Assembly: GCA_963930775.1 (NCBI GenBank)
Contig: OZ005696.1
Location: 8,060,001-8,124,000, forward strand
Length of the DNA: 64,000 nt
Reading direction: 5' to 3'
DNA from: Cliona cf. orientalis
Lineage: Eukaryota > Porifera > Demospongiae > Clionaida > Clionaidae
Shown one piece after another: positions 20,101 through 28,581 of this stretch. The notes under the pieces were generated by a model. That model was not told the DNA's origin and made no database searches. It saw nothing but the letters and a program-made list of their open reading frames with translations. Numbering within the stretch: the stretch's first letter is position 1; the number at the start of each line of letters is the position of its first letter. The position numbers and the translations under genes were made by a program.

Positions 20101-22666
20101 GAAAGATGCTTGGTTATAGAACAAGAGAAAGAAGGTATAGAGATGAACGTAAAGATTATTCCTTCTTAAATACAGTAGAGGATGGCTAATGTTATTATTG
20201 TAGCTAGCCTGATAGATACGAATGTTGTAGTTAATAGGTGTCATGCTGTTTATAGTGAGTGAAAGAACAAGACTCAATTTCGAGGCTGCCATGAAGGATG
20301 GAGCAGTAAGGATACGAAATGGTAGCACTTTCTTCATGGGTCCTGGCGGGTCTGGAAAGACCCACACACTTCTTGCCCTTCTTGAAGAAGATCCTCCAGC
20401 AATACGAGAAAGCACTGCATGTGCAGAGAAGCCCATTAGAGCAGTAGCCCAATTCAAGCTTGGAGTGAGGGGTACAGCTCACTTCATCAGAATAACCGAC
20501 GACCACTATTCAGAGATGCTGGCGAATTCAGCTGAAAAGTATCCCATGAGTATTGCTCCCACTGTAGCTTCCCTACCACTTGGTACTAAAGTACCTATTA
20601 CTCCACCCTCTAGTTCATCTCTTGAGATGCCAGAAGCACTTTTAAATTCTAGTTCACCAGAAACAGCACAAATAGCGGCCAAGGATACCAGTGTCGAGGG
20701 TCCACTACCTGTAGCTAAATTTGGTCTGAAACAAGAGCTACAGTGTCGGATGCAAGCCAAGTCGAAAACATCAGAGCAACTCCATGACAAGGATCTGATG
20801 GATGTCAAGGATTCAGCAGGCCAGCCGATGTTTCACGAAGTCCTCCCTGCTTTTGTCACCAATACCATGTTTGGTATACTTGTAGTGAAGCTCAATGAGT
20901 CATTAGACAGCCGTCCACTAGTGGAATACTACATCAACGGTAGCCACATAGGAGAGCCGTTCCATTCACCCTTCACACACCTGGAGACCCTTCGTCACTG
21001 TTTGAGGGTCTTGCAATCAACCTGTAAACCAGATACGTGTCCAAACATTATATTTGTTGGCACTCATAAGGATCTCAAACATGAGTGTCAGCACGAGGAT
21101 AGGAAGGAGAAAAATCGAAAGCTTCAGAGCATCATCCCTCCAGAGATGAAGGACAACATCATCTACAATGGGAAATCACTGCTATTTGCTATTAATGCCA
21201 AAGCTCCTGGAAATGGTGATCGTAAGATGATGGGTGATTTGAGGCTATTGATGATCAAAGAGCTACAGAAGCTACCAAAGATGAAGATTCCACTTCGATA
21301 CTTCTCACTTGAAAATGCCTTCCAACGACTCGCAAAGTATCAACGAAAAGCCATACTGAGTATTGATGAATGTCTGAAGGAAGCCACAGCCTACCACTTC
21401 ACAAGGGAGTCACTCGATGACGTGCTACAATACCTTCACAACCTCAAGCTCATCATGTACTACAAAGACATCCTTCCAGATGTGGTGTTTATCGATGCCC
21501 AAATTCTTCTTGACAAGATAACCGAACTTGTGGTGTACAGCATAGAGTTGCGAGCAAAAGCAGCTGAGGATGTGAAATTACAAGCAAATTCTGATAGTCA
21601 GGTAGTGGTTGGTGGGAGTCTTGAGAAGTTCAAAACCTGTGGCATTGTAACTACAGAGATTTTATCAAAGTTTAGCACTGGCTATGTCCCAGGTCTGTTT
21701 GAAGGAGAGCATCTCATTCTTCTTTTTAAGAAGCTTCTGATTGTAGCTGAAATTGGAAAAGGAAAATACCTAATGCCATGTCTTCTAGAGACAGAGGAAG
21801 TCAAACTTCTTTCTAGTTCAGTCATTCCTGCCTTTCTTTTCTACTTTGGTAAAAATGGTCCCAAGCTAGGAGTCTACTGCTTTCTCCTTGCCTCTCTCAT
21901 CACTGATGCCAAGTGGGAGCTTCTCATGGAGGACAACAGCCCTGTCCAACTCTCACGCAACAGAGTTCGGTTTGCTGTTCCTGGAAACAATCCAGGATGC
22001 ATCACCATCACTGATTCCTTCTCAACATTCTTCCATGTCAGCATTGAATTTCCAGAGGACATCACTGAAGAACAGGCACTCAAGGTCTGCAAGGAAGTTT
22101 GCCCATCGATTCGAGAAGAAATATTCGCCAGCATTCGTAAAGCATCTAGCAAGCTAAATTACAATAATTCCATTCCAGAAGCAGCTTTTCTTTGCTCAAA
22201 GCATGATGAATCTACCACTCTACATCCAGCAGTCATATCTAGGACTGGACTCTTGACCTGCACCACCCATCCTCGATCAATCTTTGGTCAACTGACTGAC
22301 AAACACAAGATTTGGCTAGGAGAAGCAGCAGAGTTACCAACTTCTGGTGGTGCCTACGCTTGTGATCCAGTGGCCGGAAAACTTAGTATCAAGGACCTTT
22401 CTAAGGTACAAAGGGCAGCTTGGGATGCAAGATCAAAGTGGTGTAATATCGGTCTGGAGCTGAATATCGATCCAGGAACATTGGACGTTATTGAACGAAA
22501 TAACATGGACATTAACGATCGATTTCGAATCATGCTCACGACTTGGCTGAGGACGGTCGACCCTAGACCAACATGGGGAGCATTAGCCGAAGCACTTCGA
22601 TCACCCACCGTTGGGTGTGAAGAACTCGCTGAACATTGTAATACTATGTTGCTTCCAAAAAAATGA
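8112..22666 (+). CDS. Death-domain-array ROCO-type GTPase, gene 1
   Basis: Multi-exon gene. Exon 1 (8112-8145) encodes an 11-residue start, MKAQAADRPFQ, ending in phase 1. Phase 1-1 death-domain exons follow at 8316-8594, 8728-9003, 11950-12231, 12384-12659, 14961-15236, 16694-16963 and 17339-17608. The terminal exon 20256-22666 encodes the Roc-like GTPase, the COR-like region and a last death domain. The predicted protein is about 1,460 residues, or about 1,610 if the two Gly/Ser-rich exons at 11069-11667 are included. The start was chosen because the same ATG exon precedes all three paralogues. Death domains make homotypic contacts in apoptosis and NF-kB signalling, and DAPK1 combines Roc-COR with a death domain. 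A run of seven N-terminal death domains on a ROCO protein is not an architecture I recognise. A signalling role is inferred. Confidence 0.82.
8316..8594 (+). CDS. Death-domain exon alpha-1 (gene 1)
   Basis: Phase 1-1 exon of 279 nt between CTCTCCAG and GTAGAT. It shows death-fold features: a leucine-rich first helix (LTLANVLDAVKNV), WRTLG, and SWRALIWSLYKAN before the last helix. The 8-residue block after the W is one residue shorter than in the other alpha copies. Confidence 0.82.
8728..9003 (+). CDS. Death-domain exon beta-1 (gene 1)
   Basis: Phase 1-1 exon of 276 nt. Features: PTLTVVNVVGVMQNV, a central EEQRIHACADIYVNC helix and SWTHLCRELYEWNGM. The helix pattern fits a death domain. A hAT-like element sits 15 bp into the following intron. 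Confidence 0.82.
9019..9484. mobile_element. hAT-like non-autonomous element with 8-bp target duplication
   Basis: A 466-bp insertion flanked by GTATAGAG at 9011-9018 and 9485-9492. The inverted ends are CGAGGGGTTTGAAAC and its near-complement. The interior is rich in GAAATCTTGAAATCT-like units. Paralogous introns after other beta exons have a single undisturbed GTATAGAG (for example after 56260), so the empty site is visible. An 8-bp duplication is typical of hAT transposons. Confidence 0.85.
9493..11068 (+). other. Intron region with hairpin and fold-back repeats, no assignable gene
   Basis: The first 200 bp match the normal downstream flank of a beta exon. A near-perfect G/C hairpin follows (9853-9886), then a fold-back element (10184-10518). 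Two open stretches (10083-10358 and 10492-10701, the latter Ser/Glu-rich) have no recognisable domain and may be remnants of inserted sequence. Confidence 0.5.
10184..10518. repeat. Fold-back inverted repeat (about 72-bp arms)
   Basis: The arm at 10184-10255 (containing GGCCAGCCCCTTCACAAGA) is complementary, with few mismatches, to 10443-10518. The spacer is about 185 bp. It is probably a MITE or fold-back transposon. No clear target duplication was found. Confidence 0.65.
11069..11386 (+). CDS. Orphan Gly/Ser/Thr/Pro-rich exon, phase 1-1
   Basis: Flanked by a good acceptor (GATTTCAG) and donor (GTCAGT). Open for 106 codons in the frame compatible with the neighbouring death-domain exons. 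The product is low-complexity (PITSPSPTPGS, GGGVPNQGGYVGGRGMQQ). I recognise no family. It has no counterpart in genes 2 or 3, so it was probably inserted with, or trapped in, the extra alpha-beta duplication of gene 1. Whether it is spliced into the gene 1 transcript is unknown. Confidence 0.5.
11536..11667 (+). CDS. Second orphan Gln/Ser-rich exon, phase 1-1
   Basis: Follows a CT-rich tract and CACAG acceptor, ends at GTATGG. 44 codons, Ser/Gln/Tyr-rich (PQLPHQQQFQQFLPY). Also phase 1-1, so it can join the previous exon and the next death-domain exon without a frame change. It probably comes from the same unidentified source gene as 11069-11386. Confidence 0.45.
11668..11785 (+). repeat. 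GA-rich simple repeat
   Basis: GAGAGAGAGG/GGGAGGGA tract downstream of the orphan exon. A CT tract also lies just upstream at 11511-11528. No gene. Confidence 0.8.
11950..12231 (+). CDS. Death-domain exon alpha-2 (gene 1)
   Basis: Phase 1-1, 282 nt. LTLANVLDVVKNVRSWRTLG near the start, SWRAVIWSLYKANEIQLADN near the end. Very similar to alpha-1, including flanking intron sequence, so the alpha-beta pair was duplicated as a block within gene 1. Confidence 0.82.
12384..12659 (+). CDS. Death-domain exon beta-2 (gene 1)
   Basis: Phase 1-1, 276 nt. PSLTVENVVGVMEKVAVERR, EEQRIHACVDIYVNC, SWSDLCQRLYKENEM. Closely related to beta-1 and open throughout. Confidence 0.82.
12660..14960 (+). other. Long intron of gene 1 with repeats
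   Basis: Holds sequences rich in TCACGAAAATTTT on both strands (12830-12860, 13320-13390), which look like ends of a degenerate MITE, and a 442-bp MITE at 14117-14558. A short CTCAGGCTCGTCCCAA stretch near 13810 matches ends of the elements at 61097-61113 and 62608-63199. The last 300 bp match the intron before the second beta exon of genes 2 and 3. No gene was found. Confidence 0.6.
14117..14558. mobile_element. 442-bp TA-flanked MITE
   Basis: Ends CCGTATGACTGGAAATTTCG and its near-complement (AATTTCCGGCCATACAG) pair as inverted repeats, with TA on both sides. Interior non-coding. Confidence 0.7.
14961..15236 (+). CDS. Death-domain exon beta-3 (gene 1)
   Basis: Phase 1-1, 276 nt, after a CCCTCAG acceptor. 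PTLTVENVAGVMEKVAVERR, GEQRIHACADIYVSC, SWTHLCKGLYWQNEV. Its upstream intron matches that of the second beta exon in genes 2 (31108) and 3 (57097), so it is the orthologous position. Confidence 0.82.
15601..16099. mobile_element. 499-bp TA-flanked MITE (CCGTATCCTCCCGAAAATAA ends)
   Basis: Near-perfect 26-bp terminal inverted repeats beginning CCGTATCCTCCCGAAAATAA, with TA flanks at 15599-15600 and 16100-16101. Additional internal copies of the GGGGGCTTATTTTCG motif lie near 15665. Non-coding. Confidence 0.85.
16105..16487. mobile_element. 383-bp TA-flanked MITE (CCATAGAATCC ends)
   Basis: Ends CCATAGAATCCCACAATTAC and its near-complement, TA flanks at 16103-16104 and 16488-16489. Inserted 5 bp from the preceding MITE. 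Another full copy, inverted, lies at 35902-36259 and a half copy at about 49010-49138. Confidence 0.85.
16694..16963 (+). CDS. Death-domain exon gamma (gene 1)
   Basis: Phase 1-1, 270 nt. PTLTVENLFGVMEKVTDDRA, a conserved CSTERELVNTCADIYVNC segment and SSWEGVALGLYREEETAA. More divergent from beta than the beta copies are from each other. Confidence 0.8.
17339..17608 (+). CDS. Death-domain exon delta (gene 1)
   Basis: Phase 1-1, 270 nt. LTLTTERLVKLFASM, EFEMNYQNPTRRKEAYLDYY, ASWTKIAGALRWCELPKQAA. This is the most divergent subtype. It ends in ATTCAAG and joins the terminal exon with a codon split after its first base. Confidence 0.8.
18290..18632. mobile_element. 343-bp hAT-like MITE (CAGTGGCGTTCC ends)
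   Basis: Starts CAGTGGCGTTCCTAGG and ends with GGTATGCCACTG, giving imperfect inverted ends of the kind seen in hAT MITEs. I could not find a clean 8-bp duplication. Confidence 0.6.
19438..19908. mobile_element. 471-bp TA-flanked MITE
   Basis: Inverted ends CCGTACTTGCTCTAATTATC and its near-complement, with TA at 19436-19437 and 19909-19910. Contains an 'ATTTAGAGCGG' region and a chance ORF. Confidence 0.75.
20256..22666 (+). CDS. Terminal exon of gene 1: Roc-like GTPase, COR-like region, death domain
   Basis: Single 2.4-kb exon entered in phase 1 (TATAG acceptor), stop TGA, about 802 residues. G1 P-loop GPGGSGKT is at residues 29-36 of the exon. A Ser/Pro-rich insertion follows, then the G3-like DSAGQ at about 186 and the G4-like THKD at about 270. 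The COR-like region has the motif YLHNLKLIMYYKD, followed by FIDAQILLDKITELV. A helical C-terminus (WDARSKWCNIGLEL, TTWLRTVDPRPTWGALAEAL) reads as a death domain. Gap G1-G3 is about 150 residues, longer than usual. A matching AATAAA lies at 22738. About nine in ten residues match the gene 2 exon by eye. Confidence 0.85.
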
Positions 22667-23170
22667 GATTTTCATAATCAAATCAAAATGCTATTTCTCT
22701 TGCAAATTCAAAAGAATTGGTGTGTAATGTTTTTTCAATAAACTTTTCATATTATAATAATTATTATTATAGCTACTGAATTAATAATTATTTTTTCTTT
22801 TTCATGAGCTTATTTAAAAAGTTTCAATTCTGATGTGCGCAGGCAACAAAATTTTCCGGTATCTGCTTTTTTAGTCAGCTGTTTTTGGTTACTATGTGAA
22901 ACTGGTGCCATGGGAAATTCCTCCCCTCGTAGTGTTTTAGTATAATTATAATTATGGTAACCTACTAATATTAAAATTGTTTGAGTTTACAATTCCAGAG
23001 TTTTGAAGGGTGACAAAAAAAGTGACCTTTTAATTTTAAACTGGTAATATAACAATACTGAAGGGGTGTATGAATAAATAAAGGACGTTTATGAATACTG
23101 AAGTGTATAAAGTTAAAAATAAGTAAAATTTCTGGTTAATTGTAAAAGTAGAAGAAATATTTGAGAAATA
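22667..23170. other. Tail-to-tail intergenic region, gene 1 / DNAJC16 copy 1
   Basis: About 500 bp of AT-rich 3' flanking sequence between convergent stops. It is conserved in outline with 38752-39278 in block 2. Nothing else was seen. Confidence 0.6.
22738..22743 (+). terminator. Poly(A) signal AATAAA of ROCO-DD gene 1
   Basis: AATAAA 72 bp after the stop codon. A second one lies near 23074. The same second site is present after gene 2 near 39165. Confidence 0.5.
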
Positions 23171-23838
23171 CTAGTGTGACACTGTGATCCAGTCCTTGAC
23201 CCTATAGCGCTGGAGAGACCCATCAAAGAATCTCTCCATCCACATTCCAAGCCGCTTGATCTGCACCAGTCGAGGGTCACTACCATCACCTCCACTAGTA
23301 CTGGAAGTAGCTGCCACCACAGTGTCCTTATGATTAGTAGGGGCACCCTCCATTTGACCAGTGCACTCTGAAATTCTATCACCTTGAGATGATGGCTGTG
23401 CTTGGTTCTGTGACTGTTCTCCATCACCCTCATTATCATCGTCAAATCCCAGGGAATTACCCAGTATTTGTCCCACGCTCCTCCCACCACCGCTCCATTT
23501 CTGTGATGACCTGCATCGAGTGTTTCTGGAAATATTGACAGCTGCTTCTTTGCCCCAATAATGGCCATAATAGTGACACCCTTTCCCGAAAGAGTCATCT
23601 TGACACGACTGTCCCTTTCTTCATCGCTCATGTCCTCGCACCGAGAGAGAATGCTGCCTAGAATCTCGGGGTAAGCTCTGTAGCAGAGAAAGCACACTTT
23701 GACATGTGAAGTGGTATAGCTCCCCATTGTTCTCCAGAAGCTCTGGGCCAGGGGCTTGTTGTGTGTAGAGTCGTGCGTATTAAGCAGCAGTATCACCGAG
23801 AGTTGACCTTTGGGGGCAGCCTGGACCAGGTTCATGTA

Positions 23839-24540
23839 CAGTGCAACCAAGCAAGAGAGCAAAACTTTTTTATTTCAGAATTTGAGCCTATTTTGGCTCA
23901 TAAAATAAGATCTATAATAGATAAGAGTTTGAACTTTGGTACCAACCTTCTTCAACATAAACTCTACATAAAATTTAAATTATGGGATGTAACTGTGATT
24001 ACATCTATTTTTATGGCTTCATAAGATAACATGGCTCTCCAAAATATGTTAGGCACATTAAATGAGTATTATTTTCGGTTAAGAGTGTGCGCTCTACCCA
24101 GTCATACACATCCATATGAAGTTAATTTGACATGAGTGTAGAGGCTGTGCAGTGCATTGCTAACCAGATATTGTCCGTAAATCCCTTTCAGAGGGCCAAA
24201 TATGTTAGGCACATTTTTTCCTATTTAGTTTCAGTTAAGAAATTCTACTTGGTGGGCTAATAGCACTTGTAATGAAGTTACTAAATCCCAAATGTGAAGT
24301 CTTAACTCCTTACCGTTTCTGAGATATAGCAACTTTTATCCAAAATCAATGAAAAATCTATGAAAACGGGCTCGCACTTGTGTGGCCTCTGTATTAGCTA
24401 TATATGGGAAATTTGCAATTTTATAAAACATAATAAATATGATTGTTGTGGCCATTTTGATATCAAATAAGTCTGTTGGTGTAGTTTTTAGCCCAATAAT
24501 ATGGTTTTAAAAAGTTTTGCTCTCTTGCTTGGTTGCACTG
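23839..24540. mobile_element. 702-bp TA-flanked element inside the last DNAJC16 exon
   Basis: About 32-bp perfect inverted ends (CAGTGCAACCAAGCAAGAGA...), TA at 23837-23838 and 24541-24542. Copy 2 has the empty site (ACGTATGTGTTGG). It is AT-rich with no transposase, so it is a Tc1/mariner-type non-autonomous element by target site. Confidence 0.9.
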
Positions 24541-25304
24541 TATGTGTTGGAGTCTAGATAATGAACAGGGGCTCTCCTCCTCTGTGGGGACCCTTGTTGT
24601 GGGGGTGGAGTGCTGCCCTGCTGTCTCTGTCTGTGGCCATGGCCAAAGTTGTGATGTCTAGAGTGATGGTGTGACCTGTAATATCATAATGTATGTGGGA
24701 ATACACAATCATGCAATTTATAATAATTATTGCTTATAACAAACTATTTTTTTGCGTCTGTTCAATGATATACCTGTTTTGGTCCTCATCTGCCAGTCCT
24801 CCAGAAATGAGTCCTAGACAACATACCAGCATGGTCCCAGCAAATAACACACCAACAGACATTAGCATTTGCCTAGATTGAAATAATAATAATTATGTTA
24901 GGCAATGGTGGTCATGCAGAGAAATACGTACATGTATTAAAAATGACATTTTTGTTAATTTCGGCTCATAACATTGTATAACTTACGGATCAAAAACGGA
25001 GATGAAGTCCAACATATCATAGTAGAACTGATATACTCTGTTCAGCTGTCGACCAAACCATCCCTATAGCACAAAAAGCTAGTCACTAGCATCATTCATA
25101 ATTCATAACTAGTCATAATTACCGGAGCTTCCTCATCCAGTAAGTGAGACATGAAGGCTGTTCTCTTCAGTTGATTTGGCATGTGATTTAGCAGTGTTTC
25201 AGTGTCACCAGCTGCCCCACAGAACTGGTCATACCAGTCAAACCTGACCTGCTGGCTGGAGAGTCTCTTGAGGATGATGACCTACATTGTATGATAATGG
25301 TGAA

Positions 25305-25380
25305 TTTGTGTCTCTCTCTTTCTCTCTCCCTCTCTCTCTTCCCTTTCTCTCTCTGCCCCCCTCCCTCTCTCTCTGTATAT
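25305..25380. repeat. CT-rich simple repeat in DNAJC16 intron
   Basis: CTCTCTCT/CCCTCTCT tract on the + strand. A second tract lies at 25690-25765. Both have counterparts in copy 2 (40700-40742 and 41040-41082), so they predate the duplication. Confidence 0.85.
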
Positions 25381-26510
25381 ATACCTCTCATTAACTTATC
25401 ATCCTCTACAAAATTAATGTCACTTACGGGTCTGGCTTTGCTTCCTTCTTCACACATTCTGAGACTGTTAGGAACTGTTCCGAACATTCTCACAAATTCC
25501 TCTTGTTTAGCAGCGTCCACATAGCCAAAACTGATGTGCTCCTTTGAATGACTGGACATACTCAGCTCCCTGAATGCCCTTGTCACTGTATCATTGTACT
25601 CGAACGCATCTTTGACCAGCATCACCACACAGAGTCTGCAGTAACAGACAAAATAAAGCTCACTCGGACATACATACACATTCATACACACCCTCTCCCT
25701 CTCCCTCCCTCTCTCTCTCCCTCTCCCTCCCTTCCTCTCCCTCTCTCTCTCTCTCTCTTTATCTAGCTCACTCACTCACTCGCACACACACACACACATA
25801 CACTCTTCACCTGTTTTTCCCATCTGGTGGGCAGACCCTATCAAACATCTCCTGTGACGAGAGCCTCGGCAGGTGGAGTCTTAGTCCTCCTATTGCTGAC
25901 CTCAGTATATCCCCTTTCAACTGAAAACCCTGCCAAGATAATCAGTACGATAAATCTTTCAAGGATTACTTGGAACACGATGCACATAAACGTTTGAAAC
26001 CTGCCACTTGTACAGTACTATTAGGTATAATAGAGATACACACAAGGGGCACTGTAAATTCTTGTGTGAGAGACTTCTAGCTACTGTTAGAGAATCCAAT
26101 ACATTCTATTTCTCACCTCTAAATGCAAAGATGGCTCTGATGTGCTGTCTTCGTTGAACACCAAAAGCTCCTTATCTCCTGGTTGGACTTTGAACCTGGA
26201 CAGCAGCTGCCTGTTCAGCCAGCTCTGGTGGGTGGATATAAATGCACAGTCAGCAGTTTTCTGATGAGCGAAGGTAGCCAGTTTGTAGCGGAGAGAGGGG
26301 TGCCGGTGAGGAGAGAAGAGGATGACCCTGGGACAATTGCGACTAATGACTTGAGAGAGGAAGGACTCCACCGTGTCCACATCAGATATCTGAATAGTCA
26401 AATTTAATGTGCAATCTACATGTAACTTTTAGCGCTTAACCTTAATATGCAGTGATACTGCACATCCATATTATTATTGTTAATGATTCAACACTTGACT
26501 GAACGTAGTA

Positions 26511-26717
26511 CCGTAGGTCGGGTTTTAATTGCGAGTATCTATTAATTGTGAATTGCGAGTTTTTGTACGTTTCGCAATTAATAGATTCACAAACATAAAC
26601 GTGCACGTATACTATAGTACGGTACGGGGTCGTCTATCGCAATTATTGGATTCGCAATTTGGCTTGACTTGACTAGAATGCAATTATTAAACTACGCAAT
26701 TAAAACCCGTCCTACGG
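26511..26717. mobile_element. 207-bp TA-flanked MITE (CCGTAGGTCGGGTTTTAATT ends)
   Basis: Inverted ends CCGTAGGTCGGGTTTTAATT and near-complement, with TA at 26509-26510 and 26718-26719. The same intron in DNAJC16 copy 2 (near 41823) has the empty site GTAGTATTACTAAATC, which proves insertion after the duplication. Another copy is at 33998-34209. Confidence 0.9.
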
Positions 26718-28385
26718 TATTACTAAATCACAAGATCTCTATGCATAAATAGAGTGCATATGAACTAACTGATGGAACCATGTTGCGTGGGAGGATATTG
26801 TTGAGGAAGTCTTGCATGGTGTCGACCCCCCTCAGGTTGCCATGGAAATGGATGACTCGGCCAGAAACCACACCCACCACGGTCGGTACCTGATTCACGC
26901 CGCAGTGGGTGGTGACTCTGGGATGATGGTTGGCATGGACACTGCCAAGCCCGACCCCCAATGCTGTCATCTCCTGTAATCACAACATTTATACTAAGAA
27001 ATTCTCAATTTCACTCGTGTTCTATATCAATAGCATGGTATATAAGCCAGTGAAGGCGCTACATGCTGGGAGGGCCTATGGATAAGGCTTAATACAACAC
27101 TGGACAGATGGCCATGCTAATATCAACTACTGTCATTTGGGCTCTAGATACCTTTCTTATATTGTTCCATAGCTGCTCCACACTGCCACACTGCATACAA
27201 AAGTCGGTATAGAAGTTGATGAGGTAGGGCTTGTGGTGGCTGTTGGGTAGTATGTTGTTGAAAAAGGCATCGGTCGATACGCTGTCCCCTCGGTGGGCGG
27301 AGCCTCCTCCTCCCGTAAAGAAACGAAACTGGAACCCGTTTCCAGTGGTGAACACAGTGAAGCTGTTGCCATGGGGATGATGGCCGGCAGGTTTAGGGGA
27401 ATCCCCCACCTCCCCCGTGACGTCATAGGTGTGTCGTTTATCTTCGTCTGAGAGAACCTGGTACCGGTGATGATAGATTAGGTAACAATACATATATTAT
27501 AGGCAAGAGGCCAAAAGATATTAGGTCTTCACATACTATTACATGTACAGTAATGTTTAGAGGAGGGGACAGCCGGACTGGTATGAATGTACATGTGCTT
27601 GCCTCATAACCCCTGTTTATCTCAATGAACTTCTCTTTGGCTTCCGGTAGATTATCTTATCAGGATGCCTGACAAAAAATAATAAAATTATACGTATCAA
27701 TAATATACATTCAGTGTCCCCAGCCCTATGTATCTGAGTCAATTCTGATGATAGACCCTACTCATGCTACTCTATCATCGTTCAATCATTGTGATATGAT
27801 GCTCAGTACAGCTATTAAGAGACAGATATATACCACTTCTTGGCTAGCCTCGTCTAGGCTGATCTTATTTCCCTGGAGCTGGCAGAGTGTGACACCCCAA
27901 GTGTATCTCCTTCCATACAATGCCGTCTCAGCCACAAGTACCATAGTCTCACGAAAAAGGGCCCATGGGCCGTCAGAGGCTTCCGGTAAGCTGGTACAAG
28001 GTCGTCAAAAGTGTTATTTTTGGTAAAGGTCATCAAATTTATTGTGCATTGTAATGTTGCAGGGTGCTGCCTCTCCTACCCCATGTACCCACCTGCAGCT
28101 GGACCCTATGCTTATCCAATAGTGCCACACCTAGCCATGCTTGCATCACCTCTCCCCAGAGACTATTATCCCAGGAGGCCCCCTGGCTCCCCTTGCTAAT
28201 TTTCCCCCTACAGTACCAGGCCTTCCCCTCCACTTCAGCCTGCCAGGTTTACTAGTCCTCAGCTTGTACCTCTCCAGGTAAGAGTTGTCACGATTAAGTT
28301 GAGTATGTGTGTACACATGACATTGTGTGTGTGTGTGTGTGTGTATGCATCCATCTGTTATATATACAATGTCATGTACAAAGTC

Positions 28386-28500
28386 ATTTGTTGGTAGTTG
28401 CTTAGCAACCAAAGTTTTTATAGGCAATTTGCCGGCTATGGGAAGGGGTTGGGTCGTCATAAAGTAGGCCAATGATGAACAAAGGTCAACTACCAACAAA
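28386..28500. mobile_element. 115-bp MITE-like inverted repeat
   Basis: TTTGTTGGTAGTTG at the left end pairs with CAACTACCAACAAA at the right end. It lies in the exon-18/19 intron of XRN1 remnant B and is absent from copies A and C. Confidence 0.55.
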
Positions 28501-28506
28501 ATCATG

Positions 28507-28581
28507 AATAGTTATCTGCCAGTAATTGGGGTGCATTCGACCATTCATCTCATGCACCCCAATTACTGGCAGATAACTATT
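28507..28581. repeat. Perfect 30-bp inverted repeat with 15-nt loop
   Basis: Arms 28507-28536 and 28552-28581 are exactly complementary (AATAGTTATCTGCCAGTAAT...). A very stable hairpin directly after the 115-bp element. It could be a young palindromic element or a replication-template-switch product. Confidence 0.85.

Larger units (their letters stand above)
17609..20255 (+). other. Intron before the Roc-COR exon of gene 1
   Basis: About 2.65 kb without a supported gene. It contains the element 18290-18632, the MITE 19438-19908 and blocks shared with the same intron of gene 2 (for example around 18960-19080 versus 34830-34990). An ORF at 19679-19897 lies inside the MITE and is not supported as a gene. 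Confidence 0.6.
23171..27915 (-). pseudogene. DNAJC16: DNAJC16 copy 1 (broken J-domain/thioredoxin membrane co-chaperone)
   Basis: ER-type DNAJ protein: J domain, thioredoxin-like domains, transmembrane segment, long C-terminal part. Exons, in coding order: 27834-27915, 27603-27668, 27152-27457, 26770-26973, 26117-26389, 25811-25929, 25428-25635, 25123-25281, 24987-25063, 24774-24872 and 23171-24675. Identified by LGVSHSASSREIRSA, HPDK, a CMQC motif in the thioredoxin fold and a hydrophobic segment near 24800. Lesions: in-frame TAG at 27854-27856 in the J domain; one base lost right after HPDK (27603-27668), shifting frame; a 702-bp transposon in the last exon; a 13-nt deletion near 23480. 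The upstream N-terminal exon is missing because the copy ends at a junction with XRN1 sequence. The second intron uses a GC donor. Confidence 0.88.

Noticed and set aside
20044-20808. Minus-strand ORFs opposite the Roc-COR exon (also 36244-36911)
   Set aside because: Shadows of the strongly conserved + strand exon. Their conservation between copies follows from the coding strand.
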